In this document: piece after piece, positions 1 through 9,220 of the stretch
How positions within the stretch are numbered: position 1 is the first letter of the stretch
Layout: every line of letters begins with the position of its first letter
Assembly (NCBI RefSeq): GCF_002056795.1
Contig: NZ_CP020104.1
Coordinates: 7,015,501 to 7,079,500 of the forward strand
Source of the DNA: Spirosoma aerolatum
Lineage (GTDB): Bacteria > Bacteroidota > Bacteroidia > Cytophagales > Spirosomataceae
DNA: 64,000 bases
Direction: 5' to 3'
Notes under the pieces: model-generated
Seen by the model: only the letters and a program-made list of their open reading frames with translations
Database searches by the model: none
What the model was told of the DNA's origin: nothing
Made by a program: the position numbers and the translations under genes

Positions 1-1699
1 ACAGCAGCGTGGCTAAATCGTCGGTGAGGGTAGCCAGGGTATAATAGACATAATCGAAATACTGAATCTCGACAATAGGCCGCAGACCACGCATAGCCAT
101 ACCTATCCCCTGCCCGATAATCGTCGTCTCGCGAATGCCGGTATCCGTAATACGAATCTCACCGAACTTCTCCTGAAGGCCTGCAAACCCCTGATTGACA
201 TCCCCAATTTTACCCACATCTTCGCCTAAAGCTACTACGCGGGGATCGCGGTCAAACAGGCTTTCGAAATAGTGCTGGAGAAGCTGGTAGCCATCCAGTA
301 TTGGGCTTTCGTCGGAGAACTCAGCTTCTACACCTTCTACCAGCATCGGTGAATCGGGCGATTGACTATATAGATGTGAATGAAACCGATCGTCGTTCTC
401 AACGTTGGTACGCACCAGCCAGTCTTTCAACCGTTGCCGCCCTGCACCAGAGTCAGTTCGTAATAAGCGTAATGCTTTCCGAACAGCACTAACCGCATCC
501 CGTCGAATGGGCATGTCGGCTTTCCGAAGCTCCTCACGAATTGCCATCAACTCAGCCGATTTCGGGTTGTGTCGGGCAGCTTGCTGAATCAAATCGACAG
601 CTTCATCAAAATCATCTTTCAAAGACGCCTGATAGGCATTCCAGGCCTCTGTACGGGCTTTTTTCGTTACTTTTTTAGCTTCGTCCTCGATTTGCTCAAG
701 TTCCTCATTGGTCGCATAACCATTTTCCAGAATCCATTGCCGGAATGTTCGATTGCAATCATATTCGGCTTCCCAGGCTAAGCGTTCTTTCGACTTATAC
801 CGTTCGTGCGAACCCGAAGTTGAATGGCCCTGTGGCTGGGTCAGTTCCTGAACGTGCACCAATACCGGCACGTGTTCAGTCCGGCAAATGTGAGCAGCCT
901 GTTGATAGGTTTCAAGCAGCCCGACGTAATCCCAGCCTTTTACGGTAAAGATTTCAATGCCTTTGTCGTGCGCATCCCGCTGCAAACCAGCCATGGCTTT
1001 CGAAATGCTTGCCTTAGTTGTCTGATACTCAACGGGAACCGAAATACCATAGCCATCATCCCAAACGGACATGAGCAAAGGCACCTGCAATACACCGGCG
1101 GCATTCATGGTCTCCCAAAACATGCCTTGCGAAGTCGATGCATCGCCTATTGTCGAAAATACGATTTCGTTCCCATTATGGGAAAACTTCGTCAGATCGC
1201 TCAGGGCAGGATTATTCCGGAATAATTTAGAGGCATATGCTAATCCAAGCGAACGAGGAATTTGCCCAGCGGTAGGAGCAATATCACAAACGGAGTTGTA
1301 CATCTCTGTCTGGTTACGCCAAAGTCCCTGTTCATCGAGCCAGCGAGTGGCAAAATGCCCATTCATCGAACGGCCAGCGGTATTCGGGTCAGCTTCTAAG
1401 TCCGTATGCGCATAGAGCTGCGCAAAAAATTCCGTCCAGCGAAGTTCACCCAGAGCCGCTACAAACGTTTGGTCGCGATAATATCCTGACCGAAAGTCGC
1501 CCCTTGCGAATGCGTGGGCAGCTGCCAGTTGTGCCAGTTCTTTACCATCGCCGAAAATGCCAAATTTAGCCCGACCTCCCATTACATCGCGCCGACCCAG
1601 TAAACTTGCCTGCCGGCTTTCGCAGGCAAGCCGGTAGTCCGATAGGATTTTTTCGCGACTTAAAATATCAGTTGAGCGGAGTTGTTCGTTTGCTATCAC
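1..1699 (-). CDS. 2-oxo acid dehydrogenase E1, fused alpha/beta subunits (branched-chain type), partial
   Basis: Thiamine-diphosphate-dependent E1 of a 2-oxo acid dehydrogenase complex (2-oxoisovalerate/branched-chain type), with alpha and beta subunits in one chain, a common arrangement in Bacteroidota. About 566 N-terminal residues are visible; the rest lies left of the window. The alpha half has the ThDP motif IGDASTSQG followed by WDDGYGIS. A charged linker leads into the beta half, which shows ALGEDVGKIGDVNQGF and RITDTGIRETTIIGQGIG. The start is taken as GTG 1697-1699 (V-I-A-N-E-Q): the frame is closed by a TAG about 25 bases upstream and the next ATG is residue 40, inside conserved sequence. 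The exact substrate (branched-chain oxo acid versus pyruvate) cannot be settled from this part. It is transcribed away from the DUF1573 gene. Confidence 0.88.
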   Translation of the reverse strand, partial: MIANEQLRSTDILSREKILSDYRLACESRQASLLGRRDVMGGRAKFGIFGDGKELAQLAAAHAFARGDFRSGYYRDQTFVAALGELRWTEFFAQLYAHTDLEADPNTAGRSMNGHFATRWLDEQGLWRNQTEMYNSVCDIAPTAGQIPRSLGLAYASKLFRNNPALSDLTKFSHNGNEIVFSTIGDASTSQGMFWETMNAAGVLQVPLLMSVWDDGYGISVPVEYQTTKASISKAMAGLQRDAHDKGIEIFTVKGWDYVGLLETYQQAAHICRTEHVPVLVHVQELTQPQGHSTSGSHERYKSKERLAWEAEYDCNRTFRQWILENGYATNEELEQIEDEAKKVTKKARTEAWNAYQASLKDDFDEAVDLIQQAARHNPKSAELMAIREELRKADMPIRRDAVSAVRKALRLLRTDSGAGRQRLKDWLVRTNVENDDRFHSHLYSQSPDSPMLVEGVEAEFSDESPILDGYQLLQHYFESLFDRDPRVVALGEDVGKIGDVNQGFAGLQEKFGEIRITDTGIRETTIIGQGIGMAMRGLRPIVEIQYFDYVYYTLATLTDDLATLL

Positions 1700-1777
1700 A
1701 ACAGAGCTACGGATTAAAATCGTCTAACTTTCAATTTATCGATGAAGTGGATGGCTTTCAATAGCCCATTTACTTAA

Positions 1778-1785
1778 CAAAAGTA
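1778..1785 (-). promoter_or_regulatory. Possible -7 element for the E1 gene
   Basis: On the minus strand this reads TACTTTTG, matching the Bacteroidota -7 consensus TAnnTTTG, about 80 bases upstream of the GTG start. No TTG/TTTG is found at the expected 19-base spacing, so only half of the promoter is supported. Confidence 0.35.
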
Positions 1786-1940
1786 AAAGTAAGTCAAAAC
1801 AAGACAGCTTTCAAAAAAACGATTTTTTGAGTTTCTTTGTTAACCAAACAACAACCTGCAAGGATTGGCAAAATGTTTGCTATGATTGAGGTTGTGAGGG
1901 TAAATATCTTAACAACCAAATCATAATTCCGTTTAGTCCA

Positions 1941-2375
1941 ATGAAAAAGATTTTTTCACTTTTCGTAGCTTTATTTGTGTTTGTTGCAGTTAGCTATGCA
2001 CAGAAAGGCGTTTTGAAATTTGCGAAAGAAACGCATGATTTCGGCAAAGTTGAGCAAGGCAAACCAGTAACCTACGTATTTGAATTCAAAAACACAGGCA
2101 CCGATCCAGTTGTCATCAGTGATGCACAGGCATCTTGTGGCTGCACAAAGCCAAGCTGGACCCGTGAACCAGTTATGCCGGGCAAAACGGGAACGGTATC
2201 GGCAACATTCAACGCAGCAGCTATGGGGCCGTTCAATAAATCGGTAACGGTAACCAGCAACGCTGAAGCCGGTCAAACCGTTTTGTATCTCAAGGGCGAG
2301 GTTGTGACACAGAAAGAGGCAGAGACCGCAGCTACGCCAGCGGCTACAGCGCCTAAGAAGAAAACTTCACGCTAA
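1941..2375 (+). CDS. Secreted DUF1573 domain protein
   Basis: Exported protein of 144 residues with a single DUF1573 domain, an Ig-like fold abundant in Bacteroidota envelopes whose biochemical role is not established. Residues 1-20 form a signal peptide ending around SYAQ. The domain follows with its hallmark HDFGKVEQGKPV near residue 32 and the conserved CGCTKPSW around 66-73, then PVMPGKTGTVSATF and the final strand. The last 20 residues are rich in Ala, Thr and Lys, like a flexible or surface-exposed tail. It stands alone and is followed by a good terminator. ATG 1941 is the only start that gives a signal peptide. Confidence 0.88.
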   Translation: MKKIFSLFVALFVFVAVSYAQKGVLKFAKETHDFGKVEQGKPVTYVFEFKNTGTDPVVISDAQASCGCTKPSWTREPVMPGKTGTVSATFNAAAMGPFNKSVTVTSNAEAGQTVLYLKGEVVTQKEAETAATPAATAPKKKTSR

Positions 2376-2404
2376 TCTACTGAAGGGTTAATAGTGTGGT
2401 TAAG

Positions 2405-2440
2405 AAAGGCATCTGGTAGTTTACCGGATGCCTTTTTTTT
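2405..2440 (+). terminator. Rho-independent terminator of the DUF1573 gene
   Basis: Hairpin AAGGCATC-TGGTA / TACC-GGATGCCTT with a 3-base loop, followed by eight T residues, 30 bases after the stop codon. The two arms differ by one unpaired or wobble base. Confidence 0.88.
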
Positions 2441-2668
2441 GCACATTTGTGCCGTCATCCTGTCCTATAACCAATCGACCTGCCGCCCGGCCACTCCTCC
2501 GATAGTTTTTCTTTATCAATCAATTACCCGGTATATTCGGCTCATCTACAGACCTACAGCCTATCATGACTCCGCCCCATCGCCGATCCGTTCGGCACCT
2601 GTCATTTCTGCCTTAACGGCTTATATACCTGCTAAAGAGAATCTGTTCTTAACCATCATTTAACCAGT

Positions 2669-2686
2669 CTGTTCGAGTCCGAACAG
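2669..2686. other. Short inverted repeat upstream of the prohibitin-like gene
   Basis: CTGTTCG-AGTC-CGAACAG, perfect 7-base arms with a 4-base loop, 17 bases before the ATG at 2704. It could be a 5' UTR hairpin or a small operator. The rest of the 2441-2703 gap shows nothing recognisable. Confidence 0.4.
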
Positions 2687-2703
2687 CTCATTTACTATAC
2701 ATC

Positions 2704-3606
2704 ATGTTTTTTATTATGCTCGGCTTTCTGGCCGTCATTGCCGGATTTGCCATCAATACCCCTGCGCTGACTATTTCGCGCTATTCAAGACCGGCCAAGG
2801 TGGTTGGGCTTATTTTAATCGTACTTGGTGCGCTGACTGCCAGCGTTCGGCAAATCGATGCTGGGCAGGTTGGCATTATTTCGCTGTTTGGCAACGTAAG
2901 CGACCGTGTCCTGAATGCTGGCCTTAACTTCGTGAACCCTTTGGCCACTGTGTCTGAATTTGATATAAAAACGCAGAACTACACGATGTCGGCCTCGCAC
3001 GATGAAGGACAGAAGCAAGGTGACGATGCCATTCGAGTTCTTACGGCCGATGGTCTGGAGGTAATTATTGACCTGACCGTTCTTTATCGGGTTGTCCCTG
3101 ATGATGCTCCAAAGATTTACCGCCAGATTGGGGAAGATTACACGGATAAAATTGTTCGACCAATCACTCGTACGCGTATTCGGGATAATGCCGTGTATTA
3201 CGATGCTGTTGCCCTGTACTCTACTCGTCGCGATGAATTTCAAGGACGGATTTATAAAACCATCGAAGTCGATTTTAAAAAGCGTGGGCTTCTATTGGAA
3301 CAACTATTAATCCGTAACATCGACTTACCCACTTCAGTCAAGAAAACCATCGAATCGAAGATCAATGCCGAGCAAGATGCCCAGAAGATGCAGTTCGTTC
3401 TGCAAAAGGAGCGTCAGGAAGCCGAACGAAAACGAGTTGAAGCGCAGGGCATTGCCGATTATCAGAAAATTCTGGCCACGGGGCTGACCGACAAGCAGTT
3501 GCAATATGAACAGATCAAAGCCCAGCGAGAGCTTGCGGCCTCACCGAACGCAAAAATCGTAATTATGGGTAGCCGAGGGAATGTACCCCTAATCCTGAAT
3601 GACTAG
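2704..3606 (+). CDS. Prohibitin-like SPFH/band-7 membrane protein
   Basis: Member of the SPFH (stomatin/prohibitin/flotillin/HflK) family, 300 residues. Two hydrophobic segments at roughly 1-20 and 33-48 anchor it in the inner membrane. The prohibitin-type SPFH domain begins with IDAGQVGIISLFGNV and continues with DGLEVIIDLTVLYRV and the DNAVYYDAVALYSTRRDEF region. A charged coiled coil rich in Glu, Arg and Gln follows at about 225-275 (QKERQEAERKRVEAQG). Such proteins form large ring-shaped assemblies and often modulate FtsH-type proteases. No protease gene is adjacent, so the partner is unknown. It appears monocistronic. Confidence 0.86.
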   Translation: MFFIMLGFLAVIAGFAINTPALTISRYSRPAKVVGLILIVLGALTASVRQIDAGQVGIISLFGNVSDRVLNAGLNFVNPLATVSEFDIKTQNYTMSASHDEGQKQGDDAIRVLTADGLEVIIDLTVLYRVVPDDAPKIYRQIGEDYTDKIVRPITRTRIRDNAVYYDAVALYSTRRDEFQGRIYKTIEVDFKKRGLLLEQLLIRNIDLPTSVKKTIESKINAEQDAQKMQFVLQKERQEAERKRVEAQGIADYQKILATGLTDKQLQYEQIKAQRELAASPNAKIVIMGSRGNVPLILND

Positions 3607-3617
3607 TAATAGGGTAA

Positions 3618-3680
3618 GACGTTTGGTAGTTGAAACGACCAGTCCACAAAGGCCTCATCGCACGTCAAACACCAAACGTC
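3618..3680. terminator. Inverted repeat between convergent genes, possible bidirectional terminator
   Basis: GACGTTTGGT at 3618-3627 and its perfect complement ACCAAACGTC at 3671-3680, separated by 43 bases that hold further partial repeats (GACGT...CACGTC). It sits between the convergent prohibitin-like and esterase genes. There is no strong T-run, so termination is inferred from position only. Confidence 0.4.
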
Positions 3681-3701
3681 AAATCAATTCGTTCGAATTC
3701 C

Positions 3702-4622
3702 TTATTTGGCTGCCCCTATACTTGTTAGCCAGGCTTTGCAGGCTTCAGGCCATTTGTTGAGCGATCCAAATTTTGCTGTTCGCAATCCGTAGCCGTGCCC
3801 CCCGGCTGGGTAGAGGTGCATTTCGGCCGGAACTCCACTTTTCAGACAGGCCAGGTAGTAATTTATGCTGTTTTCTACCGGAACCGTTTTATCGTCTTCG
3901 GAATGGACCAGAAACGTTGGCGGTGTTTGATTACTTACCTGTAGCTCGTTGGAGTAATACGCAATCATATCGGGGGAGGTATTCAGTTTACCCAATAGTT
4001 TATCTCGTGAACCCGTATGGGCTTTCTCCCCGAATGTGACTACCGGATACATCAGGATAGCAAAATTTGGTTTGGCCATCTCACTGGCTCTAGGGCCTCG
4101 ATGGTAATGCGTCGAAAGTGTTGACGCCAAATGCCCACCTGCCGAAAAGCCCATAACTCCTATCTTGGTTGGGTCGATACCATATTTGCTGGCATTTTTC
4201 CGAATTACTGTCATCCCCTGCATAGCATCCATCAAGGGGACTTCCTGCTGGTTAGTCATAATTTCAGGATTGGGCAGCCGGTATTTCAGGACAAAAGCAG
4301 CTATACCCATGTCATTAAACCAGTGAGCAATGTCAGATCCTTCATGACTAGCCGCCAGAATTGAATAGCCTCCTCCTGGACAAATCATCACAGCTGCCCC
4401 GGTCATTTTCTCTTTAGCAGGCATATAAGCCGTTAATGTAGGAACCGATACATTGCTGATTCGCAAAATACCATTAGCATCCGTTGCAGACGCTTCAGTA
4501 ATTTTTGCTCCGGCAATAGCATTTGGAATCGCATCGTCGGGCCATAGCTTTATAACATCCTGTGCCGGGGCAACCGTCGTTAAACCAGAAATAAATAGCA
4601 TAGTAACAAATAAAGCGCGCAT
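3702..4622 (-). CDS. Secreted alpha/beta-hydrolase esterase (BD-FAE/acetyl-xylan-esterase-like)
   Basis: Alpha/beta-hydrolase of about 306 residues with a signal peptide ending near APAQ, so probably periplasmic. Visible catalytic features are the oxyanion stretch CPGGGYSILA, the nucleophile elbow GFSAGGH, the acid in HSEDDKTVP and the histidine in AGGHGYG. This arrangement fits esterases that deacylate plant polysaccharides, a family often present in Bacteroidota; the substrate is not known. The frame is open from 4688, but that extension crosses the terminator hairpin of the preceding gene. The ATG at 4620-4622, which begins the signal peptide MRALFVTMLFISGL, is therefore preferred. Confidence 0.82.
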   Translation of the reverse strand: MRALFVTMLFISGLTTVAPAQDVIKLWPDDAIPNAIAGAKITEASATDANGILRISNVSVPTLTAYMPAKEKMTGAAVMICPGGGYSILAASHEGSDIAHWFNDMGIAAFVLKYRLPNPEIMTNQQEVPLMDAMQGMTVIRKNASKYGIDPTKIGVMGFSAGGHLASTLSTHYHRGPRASEMAKPNFAILMYPVVTFGEKAHTGSRDKLLGKLNTSPDMIAYYSNELQVSNQTPPTFLVHSEDDKTVPVENSINYYLACLKSGVPAEMHLYPAGGHGYGLRTAKFGSLNKWPEACKAWLTSIGAAK

Positions 4623-4650
4623 AGATGTAGAAATGGATCGAAGAAGCCTG

Positions 4651-4680
4651 TAAAATAAAAAGCCGACCGTAAGGTCGGCT
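4651..4680 (-). terminator. Terminator of the serine hydrolase gene
   Basis: Perfect 8-base stem AGCCGACC-GTAA-GGTCGGCT directly after the stop of the upstream minus-strand gene. Reading on the minus strand it is followed by TTTTATTTT. It lies between the serine hydrolase and the esterase and argues that they are separate units. Confidence 0.85.
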
Positions 4681-4684
4681 CTAC

Positions 4685-5935
4685 TCATATCTCCACCTCG
4701 TTATCAGTATCTGATGAATTTGTATTAGACCCGCCGTGCAGTATATCAATAAGCTCCTTTACCCGATATACAGTTGTATTATAGCGGTTACCAAGAATGA
4801 TGATGACATACTCATCTTTGGGGCTGAACCAGAACATCGTATTATAGCCTTTCCACCAGCCTGAATGATAAATATATTCTGGCTGATTCATATCGTTGAG
4901 CATCATCCGAAATCCGTACCCATAATTCTTGGCACCCTTTCGTTCAAAACTGCGCGGAATAAATGCTTCCGCCAACATTTTTCTGGGTAACAGGCAATCG
5001 CCATTCAAGGCACGATACCACCGAAATAGATCCCCCGTTGTTGAATAAATTCCTTTATCACCAACAACATCGTCGTAATAATCTTTAGGAATTCGACGGT
5101 TCCATTGATAACCCGCCGTTCGATGATGATTAATTGAATCGTTCTTGGTGGTTGCCACAAAGGTCTGATGCATACCAAGCGGCTCAAAAATATTTTTGTT
5201 TATAAACGACTCATAGCTTTGCCCGGTCGCCTTCTCAATAATAGAGGCCAGCACCATATAATTTGTATTGCTGTAGCTAAAACCACGGCCTGGTATATTA
5301 TAAGCTCTGGGCGTGGGTTGTACGGTTGCAAACCAATGCATAATTGTAGCATTAGTTGGATAGGGCTTTTCTTTTTTATAGAAATTGACCTTCATACTAT
5401 CGTCGAAGGCATACTGATAATTGGGTAAGCCGCTCCGATGGCACAATAGGTCCCGAATCGTAATCCCATGATATGGGAAATCCGGGTAGTATTTTTGAAT
5501 AGTATCTTCAAACTTCAGCTTACCGGCCTGAATAAGTTTCAGCGTACCCACAGCCGTGAATGTTTTCGATAGGGAGGCTAATTGAAATTTAGAATCTTCA
5601 ACCAGTGTATCACGCTGGCTTTTTTCAAAATGGCCCAAGCCAAACGAATGCTTGTAAAGTACGATTCCTTTTTGGGCAATCAGTACATTCCCATTCAATC
5701 CGCTTCGGACTTTCTGACGGATTATCTCATCAATTTGCTGCGTTTTCCGGTCCGCATCGATTTGTTGCCGGATAACATCTTCCTGATCTGTGGTGAGCAA
5801 CTGTCCATCAGCGCAGTTACGCATTTCGCGTGCCGATCGATTCAGATTCTTTTGGGAATCCTGCGTACACGCCACACTAATCGCTATGAGAATTAAACTA
5901 GTGCAAAAACTCCAGATACTATTCGTCCTCACCAT
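4685..5935 (-). CDS. Serine hydrolase of the class C beta-lactamase/PBP family, lipoprotein
   Basis: Beta-lactamase-related serine hydrolase of 416 residues. The nucleophile motif SxxK is visible in LASLSKTFTA, the YxN motif in FSYSNTNYM and the third motif as HSGWWKG near the C-terminus. These proteins are usually D-amino-acid peptidases or esterases rather than true beta-lactamases. The N-terminus has a hydrophobic segment ending AISVAC, so lipid attachment at that Cys is likely. ATG 5933-5935 is preferred over a GTG two codons upstream. Two Asn/Ser-rich stretches near the C-terminus suggest a disordered tail. Confidence 0.82.
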   Translation of the reverse strand: MVRTNSIWSFCTSLILIAISVACTQDSQKNLNRSAREMRNCADGQLLTTDQEDVIRQQIDADRKTQQIDEIIRQKVRSGLNGNVLIAQKGIVLYKHSFGLGHFEKSQRDTLVEDSKFQLASLSKTFTAVGTLKLIQAGKLKFEDTIQKYYPDFPYHGITIRDLLCHRSGLPNYQYAFDDSMKVNFYKKEKPYPTNATIMHWFATVQPTPRAYNIPGRGFSYSNTNYMVLASIIEKATGQSYESFINKNIFEPLGMHQTFVATTKNDSINHHRTAGYQWNRRIPKDYYDDVVGDKGIYSTTGDLFRWYRALNGDCLLPRKMLAEAFIPRSFERKGAKNYGYGFRMMLNDMNQPEYIYHSGWWKGYNTMFWFSPKDEYVIIILGNRYNTTVYRVKELIDILHGGSNTNSSDTDNEVEI

Positions 5936-5980
5936 CCTCACGCACTTTATTTCAACTTACCTTTATTAGCAGACATTAAA

Positions 5981-5988
5981 CAAAAATA
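5981..5988 (-). promoter_or_regulatory. Possible -7 element for the serine hydrolase gene
   Basis: Minus-strand TATTTTTG, matching TAnnTTTG, 46 bases before the ATG. The TTG expected 19 bases further upstream is not seen. Confidence 0.38.
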
Positions 5989-6061
5989 ATATTTATACCA
6001 GATTCAGCAGTCTCCATTTAGTTAAAAACGGATGAAAGTTCGCTATTGGACTTCCTTCCAT

Positions 6062-7591
6062 CTACTTAAATGGCCACCTGGGAGATAGTACAGACCGAGG
6101 CTTCTGTTGACGCCCAAACATACCTGTCTTCCTTAAGCTAATATACCCTCCAACACTATTAGGCAATAACTCACCCGAATCAAGTGCCAACGCGCCATTT
6201 AATACAGTTCCACCAAACAGATTAACCGGTATTGACGCCGTTAATAATCCTGAGAACTGACCTGGAATTGATACGTATGGATTTGCATAAGAACCTGCAT
6301 TACGGCTAAATGATAAACGAGTTGTTACATCCACTTTGCCTCCAAGTAAAGCACTTAAAGCTAAATGAAACACACTTACTCGATTATTCGCAATACCGTA
6401 TCGAGGGGGTAACGACGAATTTACTTCCTGCTGTGGCGTTAAAAAAGGGGTCCCAATTGTATGGCCAAAATACGTCCAGCCATCTAAATATTGGCTATTG
6501 TTAAAGTAGTCATCCCGTCCTCTTCGTTGTGGATCGTCAAGTATAAACGACTCTCCACCCTGGCTACCCGTAAACAAATACTCGAATGTAATCTGCCGTA
6601 GAAAAAAGGGAGTGCTCCCTAGAAGATTTCGATTCTTTAATCGTATCCCATTCAGGCCATCTTCCAGATTAGTACCATAAAAAAGGGACCCATCATCATA
6701 AAAAAACTGTCGATACAGAAATAGATTCCAATGGCCAAGATTTACATCAGCGGCTAGATCAACTGAGCCTAAATGGTTCCCAATCCGATTCTCTTCAAAA
6801 TTTGTAATGGTCTGAATACTCGGGTCGTCTGGAAAAGGGTTTCGCGTACCAAATACGACAGCCGGAAAATATTTAATTGCCGATGGCAAGCGCCCATTAG
6901 CGGTAACACTAGGCCCTAAGTAATCAGAATATCCCCCCCACATTACTTGATGATTAAACCCTCCATACAGTCGAATCCGCCAGGTTGGCTTTCCGAATCG
7001 CCCATATAAAGACGACTGATGTAAATATCCTCCTTTTACCAGACGATCAGCGTTTTCAAACCATCCATGCGAGAATGCTCCCATCAGAGATAATATACCC
7101 TTGGTAAAGGGGAGAGCAGTAAACTTGGGTATAGCTAGCTGGATTTTAGGAATTGGCAATGCATTACCCGACCAGATATATGAACCGGTGGTTAATAACG
7201 TATCCATTAACCCAATCACCTCTTTACGCCGTCCAGCATAAAGTTCGAAGGCTCCCAAACGGCCTTTTATATAGGCTTCAGGAAGCATCACCTGATTGGT
7301 CTGACCTATATTGGCAACTACATTTATACCATAGCCCCAATCTACTAATGGTCTATGCCCTGTACTATCTACTACTTGATAGTCAGACTGAATTCCTAAA
7401 ACTGCTCTACCAACAGGACTACTCAGCGGGATAGTACCATATTGATTTGCTCGCAGCCAAAAAGGTGTTTGATTAGATGCGGGAAAAGTGCCTAGTTCAA
7501 GTTGGTATTGATTTATATGCTGCCCATGAACCAGAGTACATTTTAATATGCATACTAATAGGCTGTTGAACCATGCTACTCTAAATATCAT
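6062..7591 (-). CDS. Wzi-family capsule assembly outer-membrane protein (copy 1)
   Basis: Outer-membrane beta-barrel related to Wzi, which in enterobacteria attaches capsular polysaccharide to the cell surface. About 509 residues including a signal peptide ending near HGQ. Family landmarks are TPFWLRANQYG near residue 40, LPEAYIKGRLGAFELYAGRR, WSGNALPIPKIQLAIPKFT and WGGYSDYLG. Alternating hydrophobic strands fill the rest. The start is ATG 7589-7591, two codons inside a GTG that opens the frame. It is the last gene of the polysaccharide locus, about 45 bases after the WcaJ-like gene, and a paralogue lies on the other side of that gene. Confidence 0.86.
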   Translation of the reverse strand: MIFRVAWFNSLLVCILKCTLVHGQHINQYQLELGTFPASNQTPFWLRANQYGTIPLSSPVGRAVLGIQSDYQVVDSTGHRPLVDWGYGINVVANIGQTNQVMLPEAYIKGRLGAFELYAGRRKEVIGLMDTLLTTGSYIWSGNALPIPKIQLAIPKFTALPFTKGILSLMGAFSHGWFENADRLVKGGYLHQSSLYGRFGKPTWRIRLYGGFNHQVMWGGYSDYLGPSVTANGRLPSAIKYFPAVVFGTRNPFPDDPSIQTITNFEENRIGNHLGSVDLAADVNLGHWNLFLYRQFFYDDGSLFYGTNLEDGLNGIRLKNRNLLGSTPFFLRQITFEYLFTGSQGGESFILDDPQRRGRDDYFNNSQYLDGWTYFGHTIGTPFLTPQQEVNSSLPPRYGIANNRVSVFHLALSALLGGKVDVTTRLSFSRNAGSYANPYVSIPGQFSGLLTASIPVNLFGGTVLNGALALDSGELLPNSVGGYISLRKTGMFGRQQKPRSVLSPRWPFK

Positions 7592-7636
7592 AGACACAAT
7601 GATCGTGAATCACTTCCAGGAGCTTTTTAGCATATA

Positions 7637-9025
7637 TTACTTGCCACGCCCCTGTATCATTACCCTAACCGTTTGGGCAATGATCCATATATCAAATAAA
7701 AAGGATCGACGTTCAGGATAGAGAAGATCATAGCGTAATCGTTGAACCATTTCTTCAATACTAACTGCATACCCAAACTTCACCTGACCGATCGACGTGA
7801 TGCCAGGCTTAACAGTCAGAATCTTTTGAAAATCAGTGGGCACTTCTTCCATCAGTGCATCAACATCATATTGAGCCAATGGTCGCGGTCCAACGATCGA
7901 CATCTGACCTAACAGAACATTAACAAACTGAGGAAGCTCATCCAAGCGGGTGCGACGCATAAACCCTCCCCATGGTGTAATACGCGGATCCGTCTCGCCC
8001 TGCGAATGCTGTAGCCCATCAATTGATATCTCAGAGCTAATATACATGCTGCGAAACTTATAAATAGTGAATACCTGACCCAATCGCCCATATCGCTTCT
8101 GGGCAAAAATTACAGGCCCATTCGATGTTAATTTGGTAATGGCTGCTAGTATTAAAAAGATGGGGGAGCCAAGAATTAGCATACTCGAGGAGAATAAAAT
8201 ATCGAAAGCTCGCTTGAAAAAGCTAATTCGAAAATCGGCAATAACCTGTGATGACAAATTAAGGACAGGCAAAAAATCATGATATTCAACCGAAGTACCA
8301 CGCATCAGAAAGCCCCTAAAGTCAACTAGTAATTTAACCTGATAATCTGCCTCTGCTGCATTATCCACAATCGTTCGAATATGGCTATTGTCCATATAAG
8401 GCATACAACAGTATACGCAATCAATCTTGTTTGCTTCTATATAAGCAGATAAGCCTTGATAGTTTCCCTGCAGCAATTCGCCATTTTCAGGGGATTGATC
8501 ATCAAAATAGCCATAGAAATGAAAGCCCATTTCAGGGTGGGCTTCATAAAATCCCTGAATAGTTTTAGCCAGTTTACCGTATCCTACAATAATATAGCGT
8601 CTATGATTATACCCTCTTGCTCTATATTCCTGTAAAAATAGGACGCCCCCTATTCGAACCAGCGAGCCAAGCAATAAGAAAATGGCATAAGCTACGATTA
8701 AATGTCCACGTGAGTAGTAATATCCTTTTACTGCAATCCAGTAAATAGCAATAACGCCTATATGCACAAAAACTAGTACTACTAATTGCTTGACTAAATG
8801 ATCTGATTTAAATAACTGTCGAGGGTAAACATACGGTTTTACTAATACTATTTCTATTAACCATATAATATTAAAGATAGCCCATAGAGATCCATAGGGA
8901 TATTTTGTTACCGATTCAATTTCCTGAAATTTGATCCAATAAGCGCCTAAGAATCCTACATTAAGACTTAGGAAGTCAATGATTACGTGCAGCGGGAAAA
9001 ATAATATGGAATATCGATGCTTCAT
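7637..9025 (-). CDS. Undecaprenyl-phosphate sugar phosphotransferase (WcaJ/WbaP-like)
   Basis: Polyisoprenyl-phosphate hexose-1-phosphate transferase of 462 residues, the enzyme that starts a repeat unit by moving a sugar phosphate from a nucleotide sugar to undecaprenyl phosphate in the inner membrane. The N-terminal half has four or five hydrophobic helices and a Rossmann-like soluble domain (YIIVGYGKLAK). The C-terminal catalytic domain from about 265 begins with FKRAFDILFSSS and a re-entrant helix, and contains FAQKRYGRLGQVFTIYKFRS and the signature RRTRLDELPQFVNVLLG followed by SIVGPRP. The sugar is probably glucose or galactose but cannot be read from sequence. It sits between two Wzi paralogues. 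Confidence 0.9.
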   Translation of the reverse strand: MKHRYSILFFPLHVIIDFLSLNVGFLGAYWIKFQEIESVTKYPYGSLWAIFNIIWLIEIVLVKPYVYPRQLFKSDHLVKQLVVLVFVHIGVIAIYWIAVKGYYYSRGHLIVAYAIFLLLGSLVRIGGVLFLQEYRARGYNHRRYIIVGYGKLAKTIQGFYEAHPEMGFHFYGYFDDQSPENGELLQGNYQGLSAYIEANKIDCVYCCMPYMDNSHIRTIVDNAAEADYQVKLLVDFRGFLMRGTSVEYHDFLPVLNLSSQVIADFRISFFKRAFDILFSSSMLILGSPIFLILAAITKLTSNGPVIFAQKRYGRLGQVFTIYKFRSMYISSEISIDGLQHSQGETDPRITPWGGFMRRTRLDELPQFVNVLLGQMSIVGPRPLAQYDVDALMEEVPTDFQKILTVKPGITSIGQVKFGYAVSIEEMVQRLRYDLLYPERRSFLFDIWIIAQTVRVMIQGRGK

Positions 9026-9069
9026 TCCGACAACATTTGTTCTCGTTTAGAGTCTCTGTAGTACTGGAC

Positions 9070-9086
9070 TAGCACATAATGTGCTA
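9070..9086. other. Palindrome between the wcaJ-like gene and the second wzi gene
   Basis: TAGCACAT-A-ATGTGCTA, perfect 8-base arms around one base, enclosed by GTACT...AGTAC. It is the only ordered element in the 195-base gap. It may be an operator or a weak hairpin in the 5' leader of the wcaJ-like gene, whose ATG ends at 9025. Confidence 0.35.
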
Positions 9087-9220
9087 AAATAACACAGTAC
9101 ATGGGCGAATTAGTATGAATATTATTCTATGGCTCAGAAACTAGTCTGTAAGTTAGCCATAAAGTCGGACTTAACTGGACTCTAACTTGAAACTTAAAGA
9201 ATACATTGACTCATAATCAA

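Noticed and set aside
2394..2663. Open frame of 89 codons after the DUF1573 gene
   Set aside because: It runs through the terminator and shows no family pattern or start context.
4622..4688. Longer start for the esterase at 4688
   Set aside because: The extension crosses the terminator hairpin of the preceding gene and hides the signal peptide that starts at 4622.
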